Position numbers and translations under genes: made by a program. The notes beneath the pieces are model-generated. The model saw only the letters and a list, made by a program, of their open reading frames with translations. It was not told the origin of the DNA and ran no database searches. Shown in pieces: positions 6,045 to 11,706 of a stretch of DNA of 11,706 nucleotides (the first letter of the stretch is position 1; each line of letters starts with the position of its first letter). The stretch covers positions 1-11,706 of the forward strand of contig CALGFH010000390.1 of assembly GCA_937881255.1 (NCBI GenBank), in the 5' to 3' direction. This DNA comes from an uncultured Actinomycetes bacterium. Its GTDB lineage: Bacteria > Actinomycetota > CALGFH01.

Positions 6045-7397
6045 TCAGGAGGCGGCCAGGACCTCGTCGGCTGCTCGCTCACCGGACTGGACGGCGCCCT
6101 CCATGTAGGAGGTCCAGACGGTGGCGGTCTCGGTCCCGGCCCAGTGGAGGCGGCCGATGGGCTCGCGCAGGGCCTGGCCGAAGGAGGTCCAGACCCCGGG
6201 CGGGAAGTAGCCGGCGTAGCAGCCGCCGCTGTACTCCTCGTCGGCCCAGGACCGCTCCAGCAGCTCCCGGGGCCGGCCGGCCCGCTCGCCGAAGTAGTCG
6301 GTCAGGCAGGCCAGGATGCCGGCCCGACGGTCGGCCCGGTTGCGGCGGGCCCAGGTGCGGGCCTGCTGGCCCTCGATGAAGCCGACCAGCACCCCGGGCG
6401 ACCCGTCCTCAGGGGAGTTGTCGTAGACGATCCTGACCGGCCCGTTGTCGCTGACGGCCAGGCCGGACAGCCCCTCGCGGCGCCAGAAGGGCTCGTCGTA
6501 GAGGGCGTGGACCTTGATCACGCTGCCCATCGGGACCCGCTGGGTGAGCTGGTTGCGCCAGCCGGGCATGGCCGGCCGGTAGCCGATCCGGCCGGCGATG
6601 GCCGGCGGCACGGCCAGGATGGCCCGCCCGGCCGCGACCGCCCGGCCGCCGGCCTCGACCACCACCCCGCTCTCGCCGTGGCGGACCACCTCGGCCGGGG
6701 CGCCGAGCACGACCCGCTCGCCCAGCGACTCGGCCAGCCGGATCGAGATGGTCTGGGCGCCTCCGTGGAAGCGGCGCTCCTGGGCGCCGCCGGCGGTGGC
6801 GATCAGCGGGGCGATGCCGCCGGCCGAGCGGATCACGAACAGGGTGTGCAGCAGCGACAGGTCGCGGGCCTCGGCGGCCAGCGTCCCCCGGATGACCGCC
6901 CGCAGCCAGTTCCTGGCCCGCTCGGCCGACACCCGGTCCTGGAGCCAGGTCTCGACCGTCTGGGAGTCCCAGACCAGCGCGTCCGCGGCCGTCCAGGGGG
7001 CCTCCAGCGGCACCCTGGCCGCCATGGCGTCGAGCTCGCGGATGGCCTGGCCCATGGCCACGGCGCTCACCGGGTCGCTGCCGTCGGGCAGCTGGCCGTC
7101 GAAGCGGTGGGCCCGGCCGTCGCGGAACTCGGTGTTGAGCCCGTGCTCGTAGCTGGCGTAGGTGGTGACGCCGACGCGGTCGGCGAGGGCGGCGATGCGG
7201 TCCTGGGTCGGGCCGATCCACTGGCCGCCGTGGTCGATCGGGGTGCCGTCGGCCGCGGGCAGGGTCAGGGTCCGCCCGCCGACCCGTTCGCGGGCCTCCA
7301 GCACCACCACCTCGGCCCCGGCGTCCACCAGCCTGCTGGCCGCGGCCAGCCCGGCCAGGCCGGCCCCGATCACGACGACGTCTGTTGCGGCGGTCAA
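6045..7397 (-). CDS. Flavin monoamine oxidase (MAO-B-like)
   Basis: This FAD enzyme should oxidise a primary or other amine to the aldehyde, releasing ammonia and hydrogen peroxide. The 450-residue protein shows the N-terminal dinucleotide fold VVVIGAGLAGLAAA (7-20), EARERVGGRT (34-43) and DHGGQWIGPTQDRI (55-68). It has the flavin-N5 lysine in GSVIKVHALY (Lys295) and the C-terminal FAD block HWAGTETATVWTSYMEGAV. It is close to mammalian MAO B: the cysteine that carries the covalent FAD (Cys397 there) appears as Cys393 in YSGGCYAGYFPPG. The aromatic-cage tyrosines appear as Tyr394 and Tyr431. There is no C-terminal membrane anchor, so it is likely cytosolic. The start is TTG at 7397, with AGGAG (7408-7404) 6 bases upstream. 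It diverges from the aldehyde dehydrogenase gene, which could remove its product. The substrate cannot be told from sequence alone; phenethylamine, tyramine or putrescine are possibilities. Confidence 0.93.
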   Translation of the reverse strand: MTAATDVVVIGAGLAGLAAASRLVDAGAEVVVLEARERVGGRTLTLPAADGTPIDHGGQWIGPTQDRIAALADRVGVTTYASYEHGLNTEFRDGRAHRFDGQLPDGSDPVSAVAMGQAIRELDAMAARVPLEAPWTAADALVWDSQTVETWLQDRVSAERARNWLRAVIRGTLAAEARDLSLLHTLFVIRSAGGIAPLIATAGGAQERRFHGGAQTISIRLAESLGERVVLGAPAEVVRHGESGVVVEAGGRAVAAGRAILAVPPAIAGRIGYRPAMPGWRNQLTQRVPMGSVIKVHALYDEPFWRREGLSGLAVSDNGPVRIVYDNSPEDGSPGVLVGFIEGQQARTWARRNRADRRAGILACLTDYFGERAGRPRELLERSWADEEYSGGCYAGYFPPGVWTSFGQALREPIGRLHWAGTETATVWTSYMEGAVQSGERAADEVLAAS

Positions 7398-7458
7398 CGT
7401 TCTCTCCTCGCTCGGTGGCGTCCGGTTGCGGCGACGCCTGGCAGAGCACGGCGGTCGG

Positions 7459-7477
7459 GCGAGTCACGGCCACTCGC
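7459..7477. promoter_or_regulatory. Inverted repeat GCGAGT-N7-ACTCGC
   Basis: Perfect 6-bp arms flank a 7-base centre within the 214-bp divergent gap (7398-7611) between the amine oxidase and aldehyde dehydrogenase genes. The geometry would suit a dimeric repressor site, and it would sit in the probable leader or promoter region of the oxidase. No cognate regulator is identified. Confidence 0.3.
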
Positions 7478-7513
7478 GAGCGCCGAGCGGGATGCGGGCC
7501 GAACTCTACGAAC

Positions 7514-7525
7514 TTGCGGACGCAA
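7514..7525. promoter_or_regulatory. Palindrome TTGCG-GA-CGCAA, candidate shared operator
   Basis: A perfect 5-bp-arm inverted repeat with a 2-base centre lies in the relatively AT-richer part of the gap between the divergent amine oxidase and aldehyde dehydrogenase genes. A nearby minus-strand TAGAGT (complement at about 7503-7508) could be an oxidase -10 box. One regulator bound here could control both genes; this is positional inference. Confidence 0.35.
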
Positions 7526-7583
7526 ACTTCCAGCGCGGTGACCGGTTCGAGACGATCGGCTGCCGGCCGGTCGCCGGAGTGGC

Positions 7584-7589
7584 TAGAGT
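7584..7589 (+). promoter_or_regulatory. Predicted -10 box TAGAGT for the aldehyde dehydrogenase
   Basis: TAGAGT, identical to the serC -10 box, lies 22 bases before the ATG. Transcription near 7596 would give a leader of about 16 bases holding the purine-rich AAAGGGGA (7600-7607), a plausible ribosome site. The -35 region is not recognisable. Confidence 0.4.
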
Positions 7590-7611
7590 CCTTGTGGGGA
7601 AAGGGGAACGC

Positions 7612-9105
7612 ATGGCGATCACCGAAGACCGCGTCCGCACCTTCGACTCCACCAGCCCGGCCACCGGGGAGGTGGTGGGGACCTTCCCGGTGGACGGGCC
7701 CGAGGAGGTCGCGGCCGCCGTGGCCAGGGCCAGGGAGGCGGCCGCGGGCTGGGCCGGGCTCGGCTTCGACGGCCGCCGGCGGGCCCTCCTGGCCTACAAG
7801 GCGCTGCTGGTCCGGCGGACCGACGAGCTGGTCGCCCTGGTCCACCGCGAGAACGGCAAGCCCGACGCCGACGCCCTCATCGAGGTCCTGATGATCGTCG
7901 AGCATCTCGACTGGGCGGCCCGCAACGCGGCCAGGGTGCTCGGCCGGCGCCGGGCCCGCGGCAACCTGGTCCTGGCCAACCACGCCGCCTCGGTCGAGTA
8001 CCAGCCCCTCGGGGTGGTCGGGGTGATCGGCCCCTGGAACTACCCGGTGTTCACCCCGCTGGGGTCGATCGCCTACGCCCTGGCCGCCGGCAACGCGGTG
8101 GTGTTCAAGCCGAGCGAGCTGACCCCGGCCGTGGGCTGCCTCCTGGCCGACACCTTCGCCGAGGCCGTGCCCGCCCACCCCGTGCTCCAGGTGGTGACCG
8201 GGGACGGGGCCACCGGCCATGCCCTGTGCCTGGCCGGCGTGGACAAGGTCGCGCTCACCGGGTCGCCGGCCACCGGCCGCCAGGTCATGGCCGCCTGCGC
8301 CGAGCGGCTCACCCCGGTGGTGCTGGAGCTGGGCGGCAAGGACGCCATGATCGTCGACGCCGACGCCGACCTGGACGCCGCGGCCGACCAGGCGGTCTGG
8401 GGCGGCATGGCCAACGCCGGCCAGACCTGCCTGGCCGTCGAGCGGGTGTACGTGGTCGACCCGGTCTACGACCGGTTCCTGGCCAAGCTGGTCGAGCGGG
8501 CCGCCCGCATCCGCCCCGGCGGCGGCCCCGGCGCCGACTTCGGGCCCATCACCCTGCCCCGGCAGCTCGAGATCATCCAGCGGCACCTGGACGACGCCTT
8601 CGCCCGCGGGGCCAGGGCGCTGGTCGGCGGCCCGGACGCGGTCCGCCCGCCCTATGTCGACCCGGTGGTGCTGGTCGACGTGCCCCCCGACGCCCTGGTC
8701 ATGCGGGAGGAGACCTTCGGCCCGGTCCTGCCGGTGACCCGGGCCCGCGACGCCGACCACGCCGTCGCCCTGGCCAACGCCAACCCCTACGGCCTCGGCG
8801 CGGCCGTGTTCGCCGGCCGCCGGGCCCTCCGCATCGCCCGCGCCCTGCGCTCGGGCATGACCAGCGTCAACTCGGTGCTGACCTTCGCCGGCATGCCGTC
8901 CCTCCCCCTCGGCGGGGTGGGCGAGTCCGGCTTCGGCCGCATCCACGGCCCCGACGGCCTGCGCGAGTTCGCCCGCTCCAAGGCCATCACCCGCCAGCGC
9001 TTCCCGCTGCCGTTCCCGATGCAGAGCTTCGACCGCCCCGGCTACGTCCTCCCGGCCGTCAAGCGGGCCATGAAGCTCCGCCACGGCCGCGCCCCCCGGC
9101 GCTAG
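7612..9105 (+). CDS. NAD(P)-dependent aldehyde dehydrogenase
   Basis: This cytosolic enzyme oxidises an aldehyde to the carboxylic acid. The 497-residue protein has the complete ALDH motif set: GVIGPWNYPVFTP (137-149) with Asn143, NAVVFKPSEL (161-170), LTGSPATG (215-222), LELGGKDAMIV with the general base Glu239, NAGQTCLAVERVYV with the catalytic nucleophile Cys273, EETFGPVLPV with Glu367, and PLGGVGESGFGRIHG near the C-terminus. Glu169 after KPS suggests NAD+ is accepted. The ATG at 7612 is chosen for the purine-rich site just upstream and because sequence before it in this frame is not ALDH-like. The C-terminal tail (463-497, FPLPFPMQSFDRPGY) is reminiscent of fatty/aromatic aldehyde dehydrogenases. 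Divergence from the amine oxidase suggests it clears the aldehyde that enzyme makes. The gene ends in a CTAG shared with the LysR gene. Exact substrate unknown. Confidence 0.94.
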   Translation: MAITEDRVRTFDSTSPATGEVVGTFPVDGPEEVAAAVARAREAAAGWAGLGFDGRRRALLAYKALLVRRTDELVALVHRENGKPDADALIEVLMIVEHLDWAARNAARVLGRRRARGNLVLANHAASVEYQPLGVVGVIGPWNYPVFTPLGSIAYALAAGNAVVFKPSELTPAVGCLLADTFAEAVPAHPVLQVVTGDGATGHALCLAGVDKVALTGSPATGRQVMAACAERLTPVVLELGGKDAMIVDADADLDAAADQAVWGGMANAGQTCLAVERVYVVDPVYDRFLAKLVERAARIRPGGGPGADFGPITLPRQLEIIQRHLDDAFARGARALVGGPDAVRPPYVDPVVLVDVPPDALVMREETFGPVLPVTRARDADHAVALANANPYGLGAAVFAGRRALRIARALRSGMTSVNSVLTFAGMPSLPLGGVGESGFGRIHGPDGLREFARSKAITRQRFPLPFPMQSFDRPGYVLPAVKRAMKLRHGRAPRR

Positions 9106-10016
9106 CTCCCGCCGACCGGGCCCGGCCCGAGCTCGCCCAGCACCTCGAGCAGGGCCCGCGGGCCGGGGGCCTGCTGGTCGCGCAGGAGCGCGGCCTGGAC
9201 GTGGCGGGCCGGGGCGTCCCCGGCCAGCGGCCGGACGGCGATCTCGGCCGGGTTGATGATCACGTTGAGCGCAAAGGCAAGGGCGACGCCGTCGCCGGCG
9301 ACCACGTAGACCTGGGTCTCGACCGGCTCGTCGCCGTGGCCGGCCAGCAGCAGCGGCGGGCGCAGCCCGGCCCCGGCCAGCACGTGGTCGAGCAGCCGGG
9401 CGGCCGACCCGTCGTGGGCCCGGATCCAGGTCTCGCCGGCCAGGTCCTCGAGCGCGACCACCGGCCGGCCGGCCAGGGGGTGGCGGGCCGGGAGCAGGAC
9501 CCGGGCCGGGTCGGTGAACAGCGGCACCAGCTCGATCTCGCCGGGCGGCGGGTCGGGCTCGAAGCCGTGCTCGAACACGATCGCCAGGTCCAGCTCCCCG
9601 GCGGCCAGGCGCCGGAAGGCGGTGCGGCGGTCGACCAGCTCGTGCTCCAGGTCGAGCTCGGGCAGCCGGGCCTCGGTGAGCGCGGCCACCGTCGGGGTGA
9701 GCAGGGCGAAGGCGGTGAAGAACGACCCCAGCCGGACCCGCCCCCGCCGCAGCCCGGCCAGCTCGGCCAGCTGCTCGGAGGCCAGGGCCAGCCGGTCAAG
9801 GATGGCCTCGGCATGCCCGGCCAGCAGCCGCCCCGCCTCGGTCGGCCTGGCCCCCTGCCGGGTCCGCCGGACCAGCCGGGTCCCGGCCTGCCGCTCCAGC
9901 AGCGTGATCTGCCGCGACACCGCCGGCTGGGTCAGCCCCAGCGCCTGCCCGGCCGCCGAGAACGACCCGTGGGCCAGCACCGCCCGCAGGGTGGCCAGCC
10001 GGCCGACATCAAGCAT
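9102..10016 (-). CDS. LysR-family transcriptional regulator
   Basis: The 304-residue protein has the LysR layout. An N-terminal winged helix-turn-helix (about 2-61) contains GSFSAAGQALGLTQPAVSRQ followed by ITLLERQAGTRLVRR. A linker helix follows (about 62-90), then a periplasmic-binding-like effector domain from about residue 93 (RVRLGSFFTAF, GELDLAIVFEHG). Such proteins usually activate a divergent gene in response to a small molecule and repress themselves, so the MFS gene 70 bp away is the likely target. The aldehyde dehydrogenase gene ends into it, and the same CTAG (9102-9105) closes both reading frames. The ATG at 10016 lacks a Shine-Dalgarno but follows TAAGCT by six bases, so the mRNA is probably leaderless. 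The ligand is unknown. Confidence 0.93.
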   Translation of the reverse strand: MLDVGRLATLRAVLAHGSFSAAGQALGLTQPAVSRQITLLERQAGTRLVRRTRQGARPTEAGRLLAGHAEAILDRLALASEQLAELAGLRRGRVRLGSFFTAFALLTPTVAALTEARLPELDLEHELVDRRTAFRRLAAGELDLAIVFEHGFEPDPPPGEIELVPLFTDPARVLLPARHPLAGRPVVALEDLAGETWIRAHDGSAARLLDHVLAGAGLRPPLLLAGHGDEPVETQVYVVAGDGVALAFALNVIINPAEIAVRPLAGDAPARHVQAALLRDQQAPGPRALLEVLGELGPGPVGGS

Positions 10017-10042
10017 GCAAGAAGCTTAGAACATGCATGCAA
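10013..10042. promoter_or_regulatory. Paired GCATGCAA repeats, candidate LysR operator
   Basis: The octamer GCATGCAA occurs at 10013-10020 and 10035-10042, in direct orientation and 22 bp apart (about two helical turns). The first copy overlaps the LysR start codon; the predicted LysR -10 box lies between them. The surrounding 10017-10060 is only about 39 % GC against more than 70 % nearby. Another imperfect palindrome, ATCCATATGAAT (10044-10055), follows. Binding by the adjacent LysR protein is inferred from position. Confidence 0.4.
10023..10028 (-). promoter_or_regulatory. Predicted -10 box TAAGCT, leaderless LysR promoter
   Basis: On the minus strand TAAGCT ends exactly six bases before the LysR ATG, the same geometry as at serC, and would place the transcription start at the start codon. 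The sequence just before the ATG has no purine-rich ribosome site. No clear -35 box is seen. For the divergent transporter only a weak -10 candidate (TATGAA, 10049-10054) can be proposed. Confidence 0.45.
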
Positions 10043-10086
10043 CATCCATATGAATCGTTATCCCGGTGGTCGGGTAGCGGATCGCC

Positions 10087-11337
10087 ATGACGTCGTTCGA
10101 GGACCGCCGGGCCGGGGGCCGCGAGGCCGTGGCGCCGTCGCCCGGGGACCGCCGGGCCCGCGCCGCCACCGCGGTGGTGTTCTTCGTCACCGGGTTCGTG
10201 GTCGCCGCCTGGGCGACCCGGATCCCGGCCGTCCAGGAGCGCCTCGGCCTCTCGCCGGGCACCTTCGCCCTGGCCGTGGCCGGGCTGGAGGCCGGGGCCC
10301 TGGCCGGCCTGCCGGCCGGCGGCGCCCTGGTCGCCCGCCTTGGCAGCCGCCCGTGCCTGCGGCTGGGCTTCGCCGTCTACCCGACCGCCCTCCTCGGCGT
10401 CGCCCTGGCCCCCGGGCTGGCCTGGCTGACCGCCGCCCTGGCCGTGATGGCCGCGGCCAACAGCGTGGTCGACGTGGCCATGAACGCCCAGGGGGTCGAG
10501 CTCGAACGCCGCTACCGACGCCCGATCCTCTCCGGCCTCCACGCCGCCCACCCCATGGGCATGCTCGCCGGCGGCCTTGCCGGGACCGCGGCCGCCGCCG
10601 CCGGCCTGGCCGTCCTGCCCCACTTCGCCCTCGCGGCCACGGCCGGCCTGCTCGCCGGCCTGGCCGCCACCCGCCACCTGGCCGTCGAGCCCCGCCAGCC
10701 CGGCCAGGCACTGCTGGCCCGCCCCGGCGGCCGGCTCCTGCTCCTCGGCACGATCGCCTTCTGCGCCTTCCTGCTCGACGGCGCGGCCAGCAACTGGAGC
10801 GCCGCCCACCTCCACGACGAGCACGCCGCCAGCCCCGCCCTGGCCGCCGCCGGCTTCAGCGCCTTCACCGCCGCCCTCGCCCTCGCCCGCCTGGCCGGCG
10901 ACCGCCTGATCGCCCGCCTCGGCCGCCTCCGGGTCGTCCAGGCCAGCGGCCTGCTCGCCGCCACCGGCGCCACCGTCGTGGCCACCGCCTCCACCGCCCC
11001 CCTGGCCTTGCTCGGCTGGGCCACCCTCGGCGCCGGCCTGGCCACCATCGCCCCGGCCGTCCTCGGCGCCGCCCCCTCGGCCAGCCAGCTCCCCCCGCCC
11101 GTGGCCATCGCCGCCGTCACCACCCTCGGCTACCTCGGCTCCTTCACCGGCCCACCCCTGGTCGGCGTCCTGGCCGAGCTCACCGGCCTCTCGACCGCCC
11201 TCGCCCTCCTGGTCGCCGCCGCCATCCTCCCGGTCCTGCTCGCCCACCGTGCCCTCAGCCGAGCTTGCGGTGATCCCAGCTCGAGACCCGGGTCGGGTGG
11301 AAGCGGACGCCGACCCGTTTGGCGGCCTGGGGGGTGA
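10087..11337 (+). CDS. MFS transporter (YbjJ/fucose-permease-like)
   Basis: This is a 416-residue integral membrane carrier, expected to move a small molecule using an ion gradient. About twelve hydrophobic segments can be placed, roughly at 27-43, 59-80, 92-109, 112-130, 157-175, 178-196, 217-232, 252-272, 283-302, 305-325, 338-360 and 366-387. Diagnostic blocks are WATRIPAVQERLGLS (42-56), which precedes helix 2 in the YbjJ-like group, LVARLGSR (81-88), and VVDVAMNAQGVELERR (127-142) followed by LHAAHPMGMLAGG. The ATG at 10087 lacks a strong ribosome site; the N-terminal 26 residues are polar. The last helix ends near residue 387, and residues 390-416 (Gly/Arg/Pro-rich) are encoded only where the gene runs over the 3' end of the opposing gene. 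It diverges from the LysR gene, its likely regulator. Whether it is an importer or exporter, and of what, is unknown. Confidence 0.9.
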   Translation: MTSFEDRRAGGREAVAPSPGDRRARAATAVVFFVTGFVVAAWATRIPAVQERLGLSPGTFALAVAGLEAGALAGLPAGGALVARLGSRPCLRLGFAVYPTALLGVALAPGLAWLTAALAVMAAANSVVDVAMNAQGVELERRYRRPILSGLHAAHPMGMLAGGLAGTAAAAAGLAVLPHFALAATAGLLAGLAATRHLAVEPRQPGQALLARPGGRLLLLGTIAFCAFLLDGAASNWSAAHLHDEHAASPALAAAGFSAFTAALALARLAGDRLIARLGRLRVVQASGLLAATGATVVATASTAPLALLGWATLGAGLATIAPAVLGAAPSASQLPPPVAIAAVTTLGYLGSFTGPPLVGVLAELTGLSTALALLVAAAILPVLLAHRALSRACGDPSSRPGSGGSGRRPVWRPGG

Positions 11338-11706
11338 GGGCGGCGCGGAGGTCGGGGGTGGGGGAGGCGCCGCTGTAGCGGGCGGCCAGGGCGACGCCGA
11401 TGTCGAGAACCTGGTCGGGGTCGCGGACCAGCTCGGCGTCGCATTCCAGGCTGACCCCGCGGAGCTCCTGGTAGGTCGTGCCGGCCTCGGTCAGGAGGGT
11501 GGCGCGGGGATCGCGCTCGAGGTTGCGGACCTTCTGGGAGGCGGCGTAGGTCCAGCAGTCGAGATGCGCACCCATCGGGACGTACCAGAGGGCGACCAGG
11601 TGGGGGCGGCCCTGCGGGCCGATGGTGGCGCAGGTCACGGTGCGCTGGGCGTCCAGGAAGGCGGCCAGCTCGGCCTCGCTCATGCGGATCTGGCGGCGGC
11701 GGTCCA
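11255..11706 (-). CDS. Pyridoxamine-5'-phosphate-oxidase-like protein (FMN/F420 split-barrel), 5' end at or beyond the window edge
   Basis: The product is a small split-barrel protein of the PNPOx/Rv1155-like group, whose actinobacterial members bind F420 or FMN and reduce or oxidise small molecules. Visible blocks are FLDAQRTVTCATIGPQGRPH, LVALWYVPM, CWTYAASQKVRNLERDPRA with the cofactor-contacting KVRNL segment, and YQELRGVSLECDAELV. The first in-frame ATG is at 11683 (142 residues), but it has no ribosome site. The frame stays open to the edge and reads DRRRQIRMSEAELAAF, which is how homologues look before the conserved domain. The true start is therefore probably at 11705-11707, where the partial codon reads NTG, or further right. 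Its last 83 bases overlap the 3' end of the MFS gene on the opposite strand. Substrate and cofactor are not resolved. Confidence 0.87.
   Translation of the reverse strand, partial: DRRRQIRMSEAELAAFLDAQRTVTCATIGPQGRPHLVALWYVPMGAHLDCWTYAASQKVRNLERDPRATLLTEAGTTYQELRGVSLECDAELVRDPDQVLDIGVALAARYSGASPTPDLRAALTPQAAKRVGVRFHPTRVSSWDHRKLG

Noticed and set aside
6409..9084. 891-codon minus-strand open frame
   Set aside because: It is antisense to the aldehyde dehydrogenase and runs out of frame through the amine oxidase. It shows no domain and has Gly/His/Arg-biased composition.
8226..11273. 1015-codon plus-strand open frame
   Set aside because: It crosses aldehyde dehydrogenase, LysR and MFS genes in wrong frames and has Pro/Arg-rich shadow composition, with no recognisable motif.
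11681..11683. ATG at 11683 as the certain start of the oxidoreductase gene
   Set aside because: There is no ribosome site before it and family-like residues are encoded upstream, so I extended the feature to the window edge.
1..11706. CRISPR array, tRNA/rRNA, transposon ends, phage or defence genes
   Set aside because: No regularly spaced repeats, RNA gene landmarks, transposase or defence domains were seen. The only tandem repeat is the short 11-bp array near 6000.

Overview
The window is a very GC-rich (roughly 70-75 %), densely packed bacterial chromosome segment with no tRNA, rRNA, CRISPR array, insertion sequence or phage gene that I can see. The best taxonomic clue is the phosphoserine aminotransferase, which is of the mycobacterial/streptomycete kind. 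Together with TANNNT -10 boxes six bases before leaderless ATGs, frequent GTG/TTG starts and a Rv1155-like flavin/F420 oxidoreductase, it points to an actinobacterium. The phosphoenolpyruvate carboxykinase is the ATP-dependent type in a divergent form, not the GTP enzyme usual in mycobacteria and streptomycetes. That suggests a deep-branching or uncultivated actinobacterial lineage (inference only).

Left half (1-5898), central metabolism. An aspartate-type aminotransferase runs leftward out of the window and diverges from serC over 53 bp, where the two predicted -10 boxes overlap. serC converges on a small stand-alone Lrp/AsnC ligand-binding (RAM) protein. That gene diverges from a phosphoribosyltransferase over 184 bp that holds one convincing promoter for each direction. 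The phosphoribosyltransferase is followed by pckA, whose Shine-Dalgarno lies in a short hairpin, and by thiL, which overlaps the pckA stop and has no ATG, GTG or TTG at its natural start.

Middle (5899-6044). A 146-bp gap between convergent thiL and a monoamine oxidase gene is packed with G-tracts on alternating strands (three G-quadruplex-type clusters) and an 11-bp tandem repeat.

Right half (6045-11706), an accessory metabolic block. An MAO-B-like flavin amine oxidase that keeps the FAD-linking cysteine diverges from an aldehyde dehydrogenase across 214 bp containing two inverted repeats. The aldehyde dehydrogenase converges on a LysR regulator, and the two share one CTAG as both stop codons. 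The LysR gene diverges from a 12-helix MFS transporter across a short AT-rich island. The transporter's 3' end overlaps, antiparallel, the end of a pyridoxamine-phosphate-oxidase-like gene that enters from the right edge. Amine oxidase plus aldehyde dehydrogenase make a coherent two-step amine-to-acid route; LysR and MFS may be its regulator and transporter, but only position supports that. I found no clearly new multi-gene system. The best leads are the G-tract array, the thiL start, the pckA hairpin, the MAO/ALDH module and the LysR/MFS operator region.
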